Source: Bacteroidota bacterium
Lineage (GTDB): Bacteria; Bacteroidota; Bacteroidia; Bacteroidales; PUMT01
Assembly: GCA_003554865.1 (NCBI GenBank)
Contig: PWHJ01000001.1
Coordinates: 78,046-142,045, forward strand
Reading direction: 5' to 3'
DNA length: 64,000 nt
A program made the translations under genes and the position numbers. How positions within the stretch are numbered: the first letter of the stretch is position 1; the number at the start of each line of letters is the position of its first letter. A model generated the notes under the pieces. It had not been told where the DNA came from. It saw only the letters and a program-made list of their open reading frames with translations, and searched no databases. Of this stretch, positions 1 through 8,841 are shown one piece after another.

Positions 1-1532
1 TGCCCGGAGATGAAATAAGGTACAAGTTGCTGGTTGAGTCCCTCTTTTTTGTTTACCTGGTCAAACAATCTTTTCAGTTTTTTGAACAACCCGAAGGAGG
101 GCTTGCGCATAAGATGAAGCAAGTGTGGTGCGGTGTGCTCCGGGGCCACCTTAAGCCGGCCGGAAACATGGTGTCTTATCAGCTCTCTTGCATACCTGCC
201 GTGACTTTTATCCCCGCCAGTTATCAAAAAAAGATCATATCGTACACCTGATGTTACAAAAACTTTCTTTACCCCCGGCAGATCCCGTACTTTTCTGTAT
301 AGCTCCACGAGAGGCTGATGGCAGGTGTTAAGATTCCGGCATATAACCGGGAAAATGCAGGAGGGTTTTTTGCATTTTTGGCATATTTGGGGATCCCTTC
401 CCCCCATCCTGTACATATTTGCGGTGGGTCCGCCAATGTCGCTTATATAACCCTTAAATCCCCTGCTGCGGGTTATATTTTCTGCTTCTTTAAGGATCGA
501 ATCAAATGAGCGGCTAGAGACAAATTTACCCTGATGGGCAGAGATGGCGCAAAAGCTGCATCCGCCGAAGCAACCGCGATGAATGGGGATCGAATCCCTT
601 ATCATTTCAAAGGCCGGGATAATGTCTTTTTTGGTATACCTGGGATGTGGAATCCGGTTAAACGGAAGGTTGTAGTATGCATCAATCTCTTTTTCCTTTG
701 GCGGAGGACAGGGAGGATTTGCCACCACAAAAATATCACCGTTCTTTTGTATTATGCGCCTGGCTTCAAGGGAAGAAGACTCTTTTTCAACGGCTTTAAA
801 GTTTGCCGCATAGCTTTCCCCGCTTTCAATGCATCTGTGGTATGAATTAATTTCAACCGTTTCCCCCCCGGTTTCGGGAATATCTTCATATTTGCCTGCG
901 GGGAAAACAGTTTGAGGAATGTTGACAAGGTTTTTGACGGGCACATTTTTATCAAGCAGGCGGGCGATCTGCGTTAAAGGTTTTTCCCCCATTCCGTAAA
1001 CAAGAAGATCGGCACCGCTTTCAGCCAAAATTGAAGGCTTTATCTTATCCTGCCAATAGTCGTAATGGGCAAAACGCCTCATGGAAGCTTCAATTCCCCC
1101 TATTATAACAGGGGTGCCGGGGAAAAGCCTCTTCAGTATATTTGTATATACGAGTGTGGCATAGTCCGGTCTGAAACCGGCATGACCGCCCGGGGAATAT
1201 GAATCGTTCGAGCGGATACGTTTTTTGGCGGTATAGTGATTCACCATTGAATCCATTGCTCCGGCAGAAACACCAAAAAAAAGCCTTGGCTTTCCCATTT
1301 TTTTAAAATCACGCAGATCATCCCGCCAATTGGGCTGAGGCACTACGGCAACCCTAAAACCTTGTGATTCAAGAAGGCGGGCCAGAATAGCCGTTCCAAA
1401 AGCAGGATGGTCAATATATGCATCCCCTGTAAAGAAAATGACATCTGCGCGCTCCCATCCCTTTTTTTCCATCTCTTTCTTTGAGGTTGGAAGCCAGTTA
1501 GATTGATCGAAAGAGCCTGAGAGTTTGTTCAT
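1..1532 (-). CDS. YgiQ family radical SAM protein (3' end beyond window)
   Basis: The reading frame starts at the ATG at 1532 and runs leftwards off the window, so about 510 codons are visible and the C-terminus is missing. The N-terminus has the YgiQ/UPF0313 pattern (WLPTSKKEM, then TGDAYIDHPAFG), followed by a B12-binding-like Rossmann half. The radical SAM cluster motif CFGGCSFC is encoded near 549-572 and has the CxxxCxxC spacing for a [4Fe-4S] cluster. The family is widespread and of unproven function, with an unusual N-terminal extension before the radical SAM barrel. The gene faces away from the ribosomal protein operon starting at 1763. No frameshift was seen in the parts I translated. 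Confidence 0.9.
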   Translation of the reverse strand, partial: MNKLSGSFDQSNWLPTSKKEMEKKGWERADVIFFTGDAYIDHPAFGTAILARLLESQGFRVAVVPQPNWRDDLRDFKKMGKPRLFFGVSAGAMDSMVNHYTAKKRIRSNDSYSPGGHAGFRPDYATLVYTNILKRLFPGTPVIIGGIEASMRRFAHYDYWQDKIKPSILAESGADLLVYGMGEKPLTQIARLLDKNVPVKNLVNIPQTVFPAGKYEDIPETGGETVEINSYHRCIESGESYAANFKAVEKESSSLEARRIIQKNGDIFVVANPPCPPPKEKEIDAYYNLPFNRIPHPRYTKKDIIPAFEMIRDSIPIHRGCFGGCSFCAISAHQGKFVSSRSFDSILKEAENITRSRGFKGYISDIGGPTANMYRMGGRDPQICQKCKKPSCIFPVICRNLNTCHQPLVELYRKVRDLPGVKKVFVTSGVRYDLFLITGGDKSHGRYARELIRHHVSGRLKVAPEHTAPHLLHLMRKPSFGLFKKLKRLFDQVNKKEGLNQQLVPYFISG

Positions 1533-1691
1533 ATTACTTGATTCCTGTTTCTTTGCCGAAGGTTGTGTAACTGCATGCAAGACAAGAGGCAAAATTCCAT
1601 CAAAGGTATTATAAAATTTGCACCTTTATTTAAAAAACCAGTAAAAAAAAGAATAAAAGCAAGTAACTTGCATTAATTCGGGAAGTGAAGA

Positions 1692-1723
1692 TTGTAATTT
1701 TCTGGAAAAAATTTCTAAATTTG
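1692..1723 (+). promoter_or_regulatory. Bacteroidota promoter of rpsF operon
   Basis: The -7 box TAAATTTG (1716-1723) matches TAnnTTTG. A TTG at 1692-1694 lies 21 bases upstream as the -33 element. The predicted leader before the rpsF ATG at 1763 is about 30-35 bases and AT-rich. No S6:S18-type leader structure is obvious. The rest of the 1533-1762 gap is AT-rich without recognisable features. Confidence 0.6.
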
Positions 1724-1762
1724 CAGCTTGTTGAATTTTAAATATTAAAAATTTTTAAGACT

Positions 1763-2167
1763 ATGTTGAACCAATACGAGACCGTTTTCATTGTAACTCC
1801 CGTTTTGTCTGAAGAACAGATGAAGGAAGCGGTCGAAAAGTACCGGAACTTAATCCGGGAAGAAGGAGAGATCGTAGTGGACGATCACTGGGGTTTAAGG
1901 AAGCTGGCTTATCCCATACAACACAAATCCACCGGTTTTTACCACATGTTTGAATTCAAGGCGGACAGTTCGTTTGTTGACAGACTGGAAACCGAGTACA
2001 GGCGTGATGAGAGGATCATTCGTTTTTTGACTGTCAGGATGGACAAATATGCAATAGAGTACAGTGAGAAAAAACGGGCAGCCAAAGAGGGAAAGAGTGA
2101 AGCTGCAGAAGGTGAAAAAACCGGAGATGAAGTTGAAACTGAAACAGAGGAAAAAAAGGAGGAATAA
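1763..2167 (+). CDS. rpsF: 30S ribosomal protein S6
   Basis: A 134-residue S6 protein of the 30S platform, which binds 16S rRNA as a heterodimer with S18. The N-terminus ([17 protein letters not shown]) and the central segment [18 protein letters not shown] are typical of S6. The C-terminal 30 residues are a highly charged Glu/Lys tail, common in this phylum and probably disordered. It is the first gene of an rpsF-rpsR-rplI operon. The stop is only 3 bases before the rpsR start, suggesting translational coupling and balanced output of S6 and S18. Confidence 0.97.
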   Translation: MLNQYETVFIVTPVLSEEQMKEAVEKYRNLIREEGEIVVDDHWGLRKLAYPIQHKSTGFYHMFEFKADSSFVDRLETEYRRDERIIRFLTVRMDKYAIEYSEKKRAAKEGKSEAAEGEKTGDEVETETEEKKEE

Positions 2168-2170
2168 GCT

Positions 2171-2440
2171 ATGGCACAAAATCAATCGGAAATAAGATAC
2201 CTGACCCCGCCGTCAGTTGAGATCAAAAAGAAAAAATATTGCCGTTTCAAAAAGAACAGGATTAAATATATTGATTACAAGGATCCCGAATTTTTAAAAA
2301 AGTTCCTGAACGAACAGGGCAAGATCCTTCCGAGAAGGATAACGGGAACCTCCCTGAAATACCAGAGAAAACTGGCCAGGGCTATTAAAAGGTCCCGTCA
2401 CCTGGCTATGTTGCCTTATGTTACAGATATGTTTAAATAA
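2171..2440 (+). CDS. rpsR: 30S ribosomal protein S18
   Basis: An 89-residue S18, the partner of S6 on the 30S platform. The signature block ([19 protein letters not shown]) and the basic [20 protein letters not shown] segment are clear. The start ATG lies 3 bases after the rpsF stop, and rplI follows within 20 bases. The length fits the phylum, in which S18 has a longer N-terminus than in enteric bacteria. Confidence 0.97.
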   Translation: MAQNQSEIRYLTPPSVEIKKKKYCRFKKNRIKYIDYKDPEFLKKFLNEQGKILPRRITGTSLKYQRKLARAIKRSRHLAMLPYVTDMFK

Positions 2441-2459
2441 GAACCCGGAGGTAAAAAAA

Positions 2460-2906
2460 ATGGAAGTAATATTAAAACAGGATATACCTGCACTTGGACA
2501 TGTAAATGATATAGTAACCGTAAAGGACGGTTACGCCCGCAACTATCTGATCCCGAAAGGAATGGCTGTTCGCGCTACTGAGTCGGCAAAAAAGGTACTC
2601 GAGGAAAACAGTCGTCAGAGGGCGCACAAGGAAGAAAAACTAAAGAATGAAGCCGAAGAGTTGTCGAAAAAGCTGGAAGGCACAAAGCTGACCATTGGAG
2701 CAAAAACCAGTTCAAAAGGTAAGATCTTCGGGTCGGTCAACACTATACAGATTGCCGAACACCTTCAGAAGCTCGGCTTTGACATCGACCGCAAGTATGT
2801 AAGTATAAAGGAGGACAGCGTTAAAGAGGTTGGTGAGTACACCGCAACAGTGAGATTGCACCGTGATGTAAGCGTTGAGATTCCTTTTGAGGTGGTATCC
2901 GAATAA
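2460..2906 (+). CDS. rplI: 50S ribosomal protein L9
   Basis: A 148-residue L9. The start is placed at the ATG at 2460, not at an upstream in-frame codon inside rpsR. GGAGG lies about 7 bases before this ATG, an unusually good Shine-Dalgarno for this lineage, and translation begins MEVILKQDIPALG as in other L9 proteins. The N-terminal rRNA-binding domain includes DIVTVKDGYARNYLIPKG. A charged connecting helix leads to the C-terminal domain. It is the last gene of the operon and is followed by a strong terminator hairpin at 2947-2979. Confidence 0.96.
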   Translation: MEVILKQDIPALGHVNDIVTVKDGYARNYLIPKGMAVRATESAKKVLEENSRQRAHKEEKLKNEAEELSKKLEGTKLTIGAKTSSKGKIFGSVNTIQIAEHLQKLGFDIDRKYVSIKEDSVKEVGEYTATVRLHRDVSVEIPFEVVSE

Positions 2907-2946
2907 AAAAAGAAATTGTTCAGGATTTTTTCCCTAAACAGGCTAT

Positions 2947-2979
2947 AAAAAAAGGCTGTCACAAGAGACAGCCTTTTTT
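2947..2979. terminator. Bidirectional rho-independent terminator
   Basis: The hairpin arms are AAAAAAAGGCTGTC and GACAGCCTTTTTT around the loop ACAAGA. A-tracts and T-tracts lie on both sides. It can therefore end the rpsF operon on the plus strand and the ridA transcript on the minus strand, 59 bases beyond the ridA stop. Confidence 0.9.
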
Positions 2980-3037
2980 ATATATGTCGCACGGAATTAC
3001 CCGATTTACAGCTGTTTACCTGTAAATTACAAAAACT

Positions 3038-3421
3038 TCAGATGGATTTAACTGCAATTGTTTCTATTTCAACAAGTACTCCAAGAGGAAGCTTAACTAC
3101 CCCGTAGGCAGCGCGTGCAGGGGGATCTTCTTTGTAGTATTCGCCATAAACCTCGTTCATAGCCTTAAAGTTGTCCATATCGCTTAAAAGGCATGTGGTT
3201 TTAATCACATTTTCAAAAGTGTATCCCGCCTCTTTCAATATGGCGGCGGTGTTTTCCAGTACCTGGCGGGTTTGCTCCCTGATTCCCCCCTCAACTATTT
3301 TGCCGGTTTCCGGGTCAAGGGGGATCTGTCCCGAGATGTAAAGGGTATTGCCGGCCTCAACGGCTTGACTATAAGGGCCCACCGCTCCGGGGGCTTTGTC
3401 GGTATGAATAACTTTACGCAT
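3038..3421 (-). CDS. ridA: RidA family enamine/imine deaminase
   Basis: A 127-residue RidA/YjgF/UK114 protein. This family hydrolyses reactive 2-aminoacrylate and related enamines released by PLP enzymes. The substrate-binding arginine is R103 in PPARAAYGVVKLP, and the N-terminal block PGAVGPYSQAV and GQIPLDPETG match the family. It is probably a soluble cytoplasmic trimer. It lies 84 bases downstream of lptD on the same strand, with its own -7 box (3461-3468), an arrangement common in Bacteroidota. Its transcript can end at the hairpin at 2947-2979. Confidence 0.93.
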   Translation of the reverse strand: MRKVIHTDKAPGAVGPYSQAVEAGNTLYISGQIPLDPETGKIVEGGIREQTRQVLENTAAILKEAGYTFENVIKTTCLLSDMDNFKAMNEVYGEYYKEDPPARAAYGVVKLPLGVLVEIETIAVKSI

Positions 3422-3460
3422 AACGCAATTTTTTTAATTGATAATTTGGTTTGCCACAGG

Positions 3461-3468
3461 CAAAAATA
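3461..3468 (-). promoter_or_regulatory. -7 box upstream of ridA
   Basis: On the minus strand this reads TATTTTTG, a TAnnTTTG match about 40 bases upstream of the ridA ATG. I see no clear -33 TTG at the usual spacing, so the call rests on the -7 box alone. Confidence 0.45.
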
Positions 3469-3505
3469 AGTATATTTTAAGAAAACCGGAGTACTGCAGC
3501 TGTTT

Positions 3506-6220
3506 TTAACGGAAGAAATTGTCATACCAGCTTTTGTGGGTCTGGTATCTCAGGTCATTGAGGATTTGTGATTTCACCTGAATAGTAAAGCTGTAGCTTT
3601 TGCGTGAGCCGAAAGGCACCACCCCGAAACGCATCTCCCAGCAATGAAGGTCCCTGTAAATATTAATATTGGTCATTGTAAAATCCATTGCATCAAAATC
3701 CCAGCCTGAGGAGAACTGTATTTTCCAATTTTCTGTAAGACTTACGTCACCCGAAAAATTCAGGGTCTGGTTAATATTGCTCTCAAAGCCCGGCTTGGAG
3801 TAGTTAATCGAGTAGCGTAAATTGATATTCCACGGTACGTCAAAATCCACATAATCAGGGTAATAATGGGCCCTGTGGTCTACATCGTCCAGGTGACCGA
3901 AAATATCGCTGCCCTGTTGTTGCTGTTGAGGGTCTGGATCGGCTGTCTGACGGGATCCTGCCTCTGAGCGGAACCGCATGTCAAGTGAAAGATTGGCCCT
4001 TGTTATCCTTCCGGGACTGTTGTTTACATTCCATTCAAACTCGTCTTTTTTTCTTCCCGATTCATCCAGTGCATAAGGATCAACGGTTGCACCGAAATTC
4101 ATACTGATATTTCTGTCCATAAAGCTTGTGCTTCCCGATATAGTCAAAGGGCTCCAGTTCAGAGAGTCTGCATAAATGTTGTAGCTGGTCTGGAAATTAA
4201 GGCGGTCAATTATATTTACTTTCTGTTCCTCACCGGATGAATCCATATACTTCATCTCAAGGTTGTTTGAAAGTCTTAAGCTGACGTTGCCTGCCCTTCC
4301 CCTGATCGATGGAGTGCTGTATATAGCATGGTCGAAAATTGAATAAGTTCTCTCATTCCCTTCCTCGTCGCGCTGAACAGTCCGGTAATAATCGGGAAGT
4401 ATGCCTTCCATGTCGGGTGTGAAATTAAAGCTGACAGACGGGCTCATAACATGCCTTATTGCCTTAATCCTTGAATCCCTGAACTGAAACATTCCGAAAA
4501 TATCCTCGTTCACGCTCATTGAAAGTGTGGGGTTTATGGCATGCCCATAGACCGGGCCGGAAACAGTATCGGTTACCACAGTTGAAACATACTCTCCTCT
4601 TTCCTGGTCGTAGTGATCCTCAACCCATCTTTTGCGGATTGAGTTGGGGAACATTACTCCGGTATATGTAACCGACGGGGTTATGTTGATTGTGTTTAAA
4701 AGCCTGAAATTGGCACTTACAGGCAACTCATGCTGAAATCCGCTGTTCATGTCTCTGAATGTCTGGGGATCCAGAAGCTTAGATTCGGTAGTGCTGATCC
4801 TGTTGTCAGCCTTTGCAGTATATGAAACCTGAATATTCTCATACCAGCTGTCTCCCATACTTCCTTCACTTCTGAATGGATACTGGCGTGCCATGTTAAA
4901 ATTAAGGGATGGCAATCCCATATCTATTGTTTCCTGGGAAAAATTCTGGTTTACCCTTGCATTTGCTCTTAATGTGAATGGCAGATCGGGCCAGTTATAG
5001 TTGTAGGAAACATTTGACTGTGCGGTATTTCTTGCATGTTCATCAGGGTCCAGCTCATTGTATCTGTTGTAATCACTTGAGGAAAAGTTAACATTGGCCG
5101 AAAAATTACTGTTTGGTGAAGCTTTGGCATCCTGCCTGTGCTGCCAGCCGATTTTAAAGGATTGGTTTTCCTCGTAGCCGGGCAGCCCTTCCTCTCCGGC
5201 TATATTTCTGGAAAATGAAAGATTGAAATTCCCGTTATACCTGTAACGCTTCCTGTAGTTCGACCTGGCGTCTACTGCCCATGATCCCAGTGAATACACG
5301 TCGCCGGTAAGACTAAGGTCCATATAGTCACTTATGGCGAAATAATATCCCCCGCCCTGAAGATAGAAGCCCCTTGCCCTTTCCTCCCCGTAGCTCGGGG
5401 CTATAAACCCGGAAGTTCTGCCCTCAGTATTTGGAAAATAGCCGAAGGGAAGAGCTATGGGAAGGGGAATATCTTCTATTACAAGGTAAAGCGGTCCAGA
5501 TACTATCCTGTCTTTGGGCATAACCTTCGCCCTTGACATGGCAATATGGAAATGTGGCTCATCCTTGTCACATGTTGTGAACTTGCCCCGGCTTATATGT
5601 ATATCGTCTGTTTGCTGTTTTTTTGTTGTTTCCCCGTGCAGGAAGCCCCCTTCCTGTTCGGTTACTACACCGGTTATGTGGCCTTTTTCGGTTTTGAAAT
5701 TATATCTTATGGTCTCGGCCCTGAATGTTTCGCCGCCGTCAGTGAATTCAGGCTTTCCAATAGCTTCCGTCTCTTCTGTTTCCCTTCTTGCAGTATCTGC
5801 CTGGGGGGTACTGTCCTGGGAATCTGCCTGGGGAACCCCTGGGGCGCTTACACCGGGTTCCTGAAGCATTTTGTCCTCCTCCCCGGGCATTTTACTTGCA
5901 TAAATCTCATTTTTTGAAAAATCAATTTCTATATAGTCGGCTTTTAGTTCAATATCTTCATATTTAACAAAAGCCGAACCGTAGAGAAAAACTTTCTGCC
6001 CTTCAAGGTCAAATGCAATTGAGTCTTTTGCATTGTACTCCACCTTTGACCTCAAAAGCCTTTCCTCCTCACCTTCGGCATCTTCGGTTGCTTCAGGAAG
6101 CGTATCATTTCCTGCATGCAGCTCTTCTTCATGGCTCATTGCCGGCGGCAAGTGAATGAGCCAAAACAAAAAAGCCGAAATTATGGGTATAAAAAGCCTT
6201 TTATAAGATGTGATTTGCAA
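3506..6220 (-). CDS. lptD: LptD-like LPS assembly outer-membrane protein
   Basis: A 904-residue OstA/LptD-like protein that would insert lipopolysaccharide into the outer leaflet of the outer membrane. The start is a TTG at 6220: a stop codon lies three codons upstream, and no in-frame ATG precedes the signal sequence (FIPIISAFLFWLI, about residues 11-23). A periplasmic LptA-like beta-jellyroll domain (about 50-250) includes the low-complexity segment with SQDSTPQADTARRE. The remaining ~650 residues are a long beta-barrel rich in alternating aromatic strands, and the C-terminus is aromatic (WYDNFFR). Its start is only about 12 bases from the -7 box of the divergent amidase gene. Confidence 0.85.
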   Translation of the reverse strand: MQITSYKRLFIPIISAFLFWLIHLPPAMSHEEELHAGNDTLPEATEDAEGEEERLLRSKVEYNAKDSIAFDLEGQKVFLYGSAFVKYEDIELKADYIEIDFSKNEIYASKMPGEEDKMLQEPGVSAPGVPQADSQDSTPQADTARRETEETEAIGKPEFTDGGETFRAETIRYNFKTEKGHITGVVTEQEGGFLHGETTKKQQTDDIHISRGKFTTCDKDEPHFHIAMSRAKVMPKDRIVSGPLYLVIEDIPLPIALPFGYFPNTEGRTSGFIAPSYGEERARGFYLQGGGYYFAISDYMDLSLTGDVYSLGSWAVDARSNYRKRYRYNGNFNLSFSRNIAGEEGLPGYEENQSFKIGWQHRQDAKASPNSNFSANVNFSSSDYNRYNELDPDEHARNTAQSNVSYNYNWPDLPFTLRANARVNQNFSQETIDMGLPSLNFNMARQYPFRSEGSMGDSWYENIQVSYTAKADNRISTTESKLLDPQTFRDMNSGFQHELPVSANFRLLNTINITPSVTYTGVMFPNSIRKRWVEDHYDQERGEYVSTVVTDTVSGPVYGHAINPTLSMSVNEDIFGMFQFRDSRIKAIRHVMSPSVSFNFTPDMEGILPDYYRTVQRDEEGNERTYSIFDHAIYSTPSIRGRAGNVSLRLSNNLEMKYMDSSGEEQKVNIIDRLNFQTSYNIYADSLNWSPLTISGSTSFMDRNISMNFGATVDPYALDESGRKKDEFEWNVNNSPGRITRANLSLDMRFRSEAGSRQTADPDPQQQQQGSDIFGHLDDVDHRAHYYPDYVDFDVPWNINLRYSINYSKPGFESNINQTLNFSGDVSLTENWKIQFSSGWDFDAMDFTMTNINIYRDLHCWEMRFGVVPFGSRKSYSFTIQVKSQILNDLRYQTHKSWYDNFFR

Positions 6221-6231
6221 TTTTTATATAC

Positions 6232-6239
6232 TATTTTTG
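6232..6239 (+). promoter_or_regulatory. -7 box upstream of amidase-mlaD
   Basis: TATTTTTG matches TAnnTTTG. It lies 51 bases before the preferred amidase ATG (6290) and 12 bases beyond the divergent lptD start codon, so the two 5' regions overlap. A TTTG at 6214-6217 is only 14 bases upstream, short for a -33 element. Confidence 0.45.
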
Positions 6240-6289
6240 TATAAGCATTTGCCTTGAAAAAGCCCAAAGCTACAAAAAACGAACGAGTA

Positions 6290-7495
6290 ATGAATGAACG
6301 GTTAACATCCTTATTAAAATTTAAACGGTCATTACCCTTTATTCTTATATGGTATGTGCTGTTTTTTTTGCCGTTATGTTTTGGCGTTAATGCATCTGAG
6401 AAGAATCAGGAGAAAACATTTACCGTAGTAATTGATCCCGGTCACGGGGGAAGGGACCCTGGAGCGATAGGTGCAAATGTTGCAGAAAAGGATGTGGTGC
6501 TTCCCATATCCCTTAAACTGGGCGAATATATTGAAGAGCATCTTCCCGATGTGGAGGTAATATTTACCCGTACCGGTGATGAGTTTGTAGAGCTTCACAG
6601 AAGAGCTGAAGTGGCCAATTCAAATGACGCCGACCTTTTCATTTCCATCCACGCAAATTCAAACAGCAACAGAAATATTCAGGGCACGGAAACTTATGCA
6701 ATGGGCCTGCATAATTCAAAAGAAAATTTGGAGGTGGCCAGAAAGGAAAATGCCGTTATCTTTAAAGAAGAGGATTACGATGAGCAATATGACGGGTTTG
6801 ATCCCAATTCACCTGAATCCTACATTATTTTTTCCCTGATGCAAAACACTTATTTGTCGCAAAGTCTTAATTTTGCATCGCTTTTGCAGGATGAGTTCAG
6901 GTCCAGGGCAAGGAGGGTTGACCGCGGAGTAAGGCAGGCAGGCTTTATTGTTCTTTGGCAGACAACTATGCCCAGTGTGCTTGTGGAGGTGGGATACCTG
7001 TCCAATCCGGATGAGGAGCGTTACCTTATGTCCGATCAGGGTCAGAGTTATCTTGCTTCCGCAATTTTCAGGGCTGTAAGATCTTACAAGGAATCTGTAC
7101 AGAGAAGAACAAGTGTGTTTGCTTCAACAGCAGGCAGTCAGGATAGGGTTATGAGCGGATCTGTGAAAAGCGATAAAGTAAAGCTGCCTTCGCGGGGCGG
7201 CGGGCAAACCACAACTGAAGACAATATAGGTTTCAGGGTGCAGGTAAGCTCCTCGGGAAGTTTGATATCGCTTGATTCAGAATATTTCGAAGGTCTTGAG
7301 GATATTGAAGTTTATGAGGTGGACGGTGTTTACAAGTATGTTACAGGGTATTCCACCTGCATTGATGAGATCACGGAAAAAAGAGATGAAATAAATGAAC
7401 TTTTCCCCGGTGCTTTTACGGTTGCTGTTAAAAACGGCCAGCTGATTCCTTTGCAGGAAGCCCTGGAAGAGGTGGAAGGGAAACAGGATAATTAA
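6290..7495 (+). CDS. N-acetylmuramoyl-L-alanine amidase with SPOR-like C-terminus
   Basis: A 401-residue AmiC-type zinc amidase that cleaves the amide between muramic acid and the stem peptide during cell separation. I choose the ATG at 6290; a TTG 12 codons upstream (6254) is the alternative. A membrane-spanning signal (about 15-35) precedes the Amidase_3 domain, which has VVIDPGHGGRDPGAIG (zinc His), the second zinc His in LFISIHAN and the catalytic Glu in VLVEVGYLSNPDEE. The last ~90 residues (FRVQVSSSG onward) resemble a SPOR peptidoglycan-binding domain, suggesting recruitment to the septum. mlaD begins 7 bases after the stop, so the two are co-transcribed. Confidence 0.9.
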   Translation: MNERLTSLLKFKRSLPFILIWYVLFFLPLCFGVNASEKNQEKTFTVVIDPGHGGRDPGAIGANVAEKDVVLPISLKLGEYIEEHLPDVEVIFTRTGDEFVELHRRAEVANSNDADLFISIHANSNSNRNIQGTETYAMGLHNSKENLEVARKENAVIFKEEDYDEQYDGFDPNSPESYIIFSLMQNTYLSQSLNFASLLQDEFRSRARRVDRGVRQAGFIVLWQTTMPSVLVEVGYLSNPDEERYLMSDQGQSYLASAIFRAVRSYKESVQRRTSVFASTAGSQDRVMSGSVKSDKVKLPSRGGGQTTTEDNIGFRVQVSSSGSLISLDSEYFEGLEDIEVYEVDGVYKYVTGYSTCIDEITEKRDEINELFPGAFTVAVKNGQLIPLQEALEEVEGKQDN

Positions 7496-7502
7496 CTTTT
7501 TT

Positions 7503-8432
7503 ATGAAGATTAAAAAGGAATTAAAAGCGGGGGCAATACTGGTTGTTACCGTAATTGTTTTTGTATGGGGTTTCAGTTTTTTAAAGGGGCGCAATCTTCT
7601 AAAGCCTGCTGATACATATTATGTGGTTTATGACCGGGTTGACGGACTAAATGAATCCGACCCTGTTAAGGTGCAGGGCTACCGTGTTGGCCTGGTTTCC
7701 GATATGCGCCTTGGCAGCGGCATGAAAGAGGTTATTGTAAAAATTACTGTTGATGCCGGGCATAAAATACCCCGTAATACGGTTGCAAGGATTTACAGTA
7801 CCGATTTTATGGGAACAAAAGCAATTGAGCTCGATATTGGCGATCATACCCAATACTGCAGTCCGGGTGACACCTTGAATGCTGCAATTGAGCCCGAAAT
7901 TGCCGAAGAGATAAGAACGCATCTGCTTCCCCTGAAAAACAGTCTTGAGGACCTGACAGCATCGGCCGATTCTGTGCTTAAGACTTTTCATTTAATGTTT
8001 GATGAAGATTTCAGGGACAATTTTTCCAAAACCGTTGAGAAGACTTCCAAAACCGTTGAAAGCCTTCAGCGTTCTGTATATTCTGTTGACACGTTGATCA
8101 CAGGTGATCAAAACCGGCTCTACAACATTGTGTCAAATCTGGATTCTGCATCAGGAAATATTTCTGCCGTCAGCGATTCGCTTGCCGCAGCTGATTTGAT
8201 GCTTGCCGTCGGGAGGCTCAACGCCCTGCTCGAATCCTCCGGCGAGCTGATTGAAAAGGTTAACCGGGGTGAAGGCTCTATTGGCCAGCTTGTGAAGGAT
8301 GAGCAAATGTACAGAAATCTGGACAGTGCTGCAAAGAACCTTGACAGCCTTCTTATCGATCTTCGTGAAAATCCGGGAAAATATGTCAATTTTTCAATAT
8401 TCGGAAGAAGAGGTTCAGGTTTTGAAGATTAG
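7503..8432 (+). CDS. MlaD/MCE family lipid-transport protein
   Basis: A 309-residue MCE protein. It has an N-terminal membrane anchor (about residues 8-26: AGAILVVTVIVFVWGFSFL) and one MCE domain (about 38-120) with the YDRVDGLNESDPVKVQGYRVG pattern split over its first strands. A long helical C-terminus (about 140-290) probably forms a periplasmic channel needle. The family shuttles phospholipids between inner and outer membranes with an MlaE permease and MlaF ATPase, neither of which is next to it here. It follows the amidase gene by 7 bases. Confidence 0.88.
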   Translation: MKIKKELKAGAILVVTVIVFVWGFSFLKGRNLLKPADTYYVVYDRVDGLNESDPVKVQGYRVGLVSDMRLGSGMKEVIVKITVDAGHKIPRNTVARIYSTDFMGTKAIELDIGDHTQYCSPGDTLNAAIEPEIAEEIRTHLLPLKNSLEDLTASADSVLKTFHLMFDEDFRDNFSKTVEKTSKTVESLQRSVYSVDTLITGDQNRLYNIVSNLDSASGNISAVSDSLAAADLMLAVGRLNALLESSGELIEKVNRGEGSIGQLVKDEQMYRNLDSAAKNLDSLLIDLRENPGKYVNFSIFGRRGSGFED

Positions 8433-8841
8433 GTAAATTTTTCCTGAAAAAATCTCCAAATATATTATTCTTAAAAACCTGGCTGTTAATTGTAGTTATT
8501 TAAAATATTGACTGCCAGGCATGTATTGTTGGCTGTACTGAGCCATATTATTTAAAAATAATTTAAAAAATAGTAGTTGTTCCTGTCAGCTTAAACCATA
8601 TTATTTGTTAATGCCAATAATGCATTAGGAGACAATTTATTAATTAACTTTTTAAATAATTTATTGATAGTGTGAACAATATTAAAAAAATAAAAATTTT
8701 ATAATTCATAAACCATTGTCTGTAAAACCCTTTATTTGTTTTGTAAAAAGTCAAGACCTTTTCCTGTTTTTTTTTAATGTTTATTTTAACAAAATTGCTT
8801 CTCAATAAAAAAGTGTGGTTTCTTTAAAATTAGCTCAAAAT
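8433..8841. other. AT-rich intergenic region upstream of dnaA
   Basis: About 410 bases, strongly AT-rich, between mlaD and the dnaA ATG. It contains a 6-base inverted repeat CCTGGC/GCCAGG (8479-8520) flanking a block at 8489-8510. That block recurs with 21 of 22 bases identical at 32075-32096. I found no cluster of TTATNCACA DnaA boxes, so I do not call an origin here. No convincing TAnnTTTG/-33 pair was seen. Confidence 0.5.

Noticed and set aside
2418-2459. N-terminal extension of L9 by 14 residues
   Set aside because: It would start inside rpsR, while the ATG at 2460 has a good GGAGG and matches the conserved L9 N-terminus.
5546-5917. Plus-strand frames of 116-123 codons inside lptD
   Set aside because: They are antisense shadows of the LptD coding sequence, Cys/Phe-rich and without start signals.
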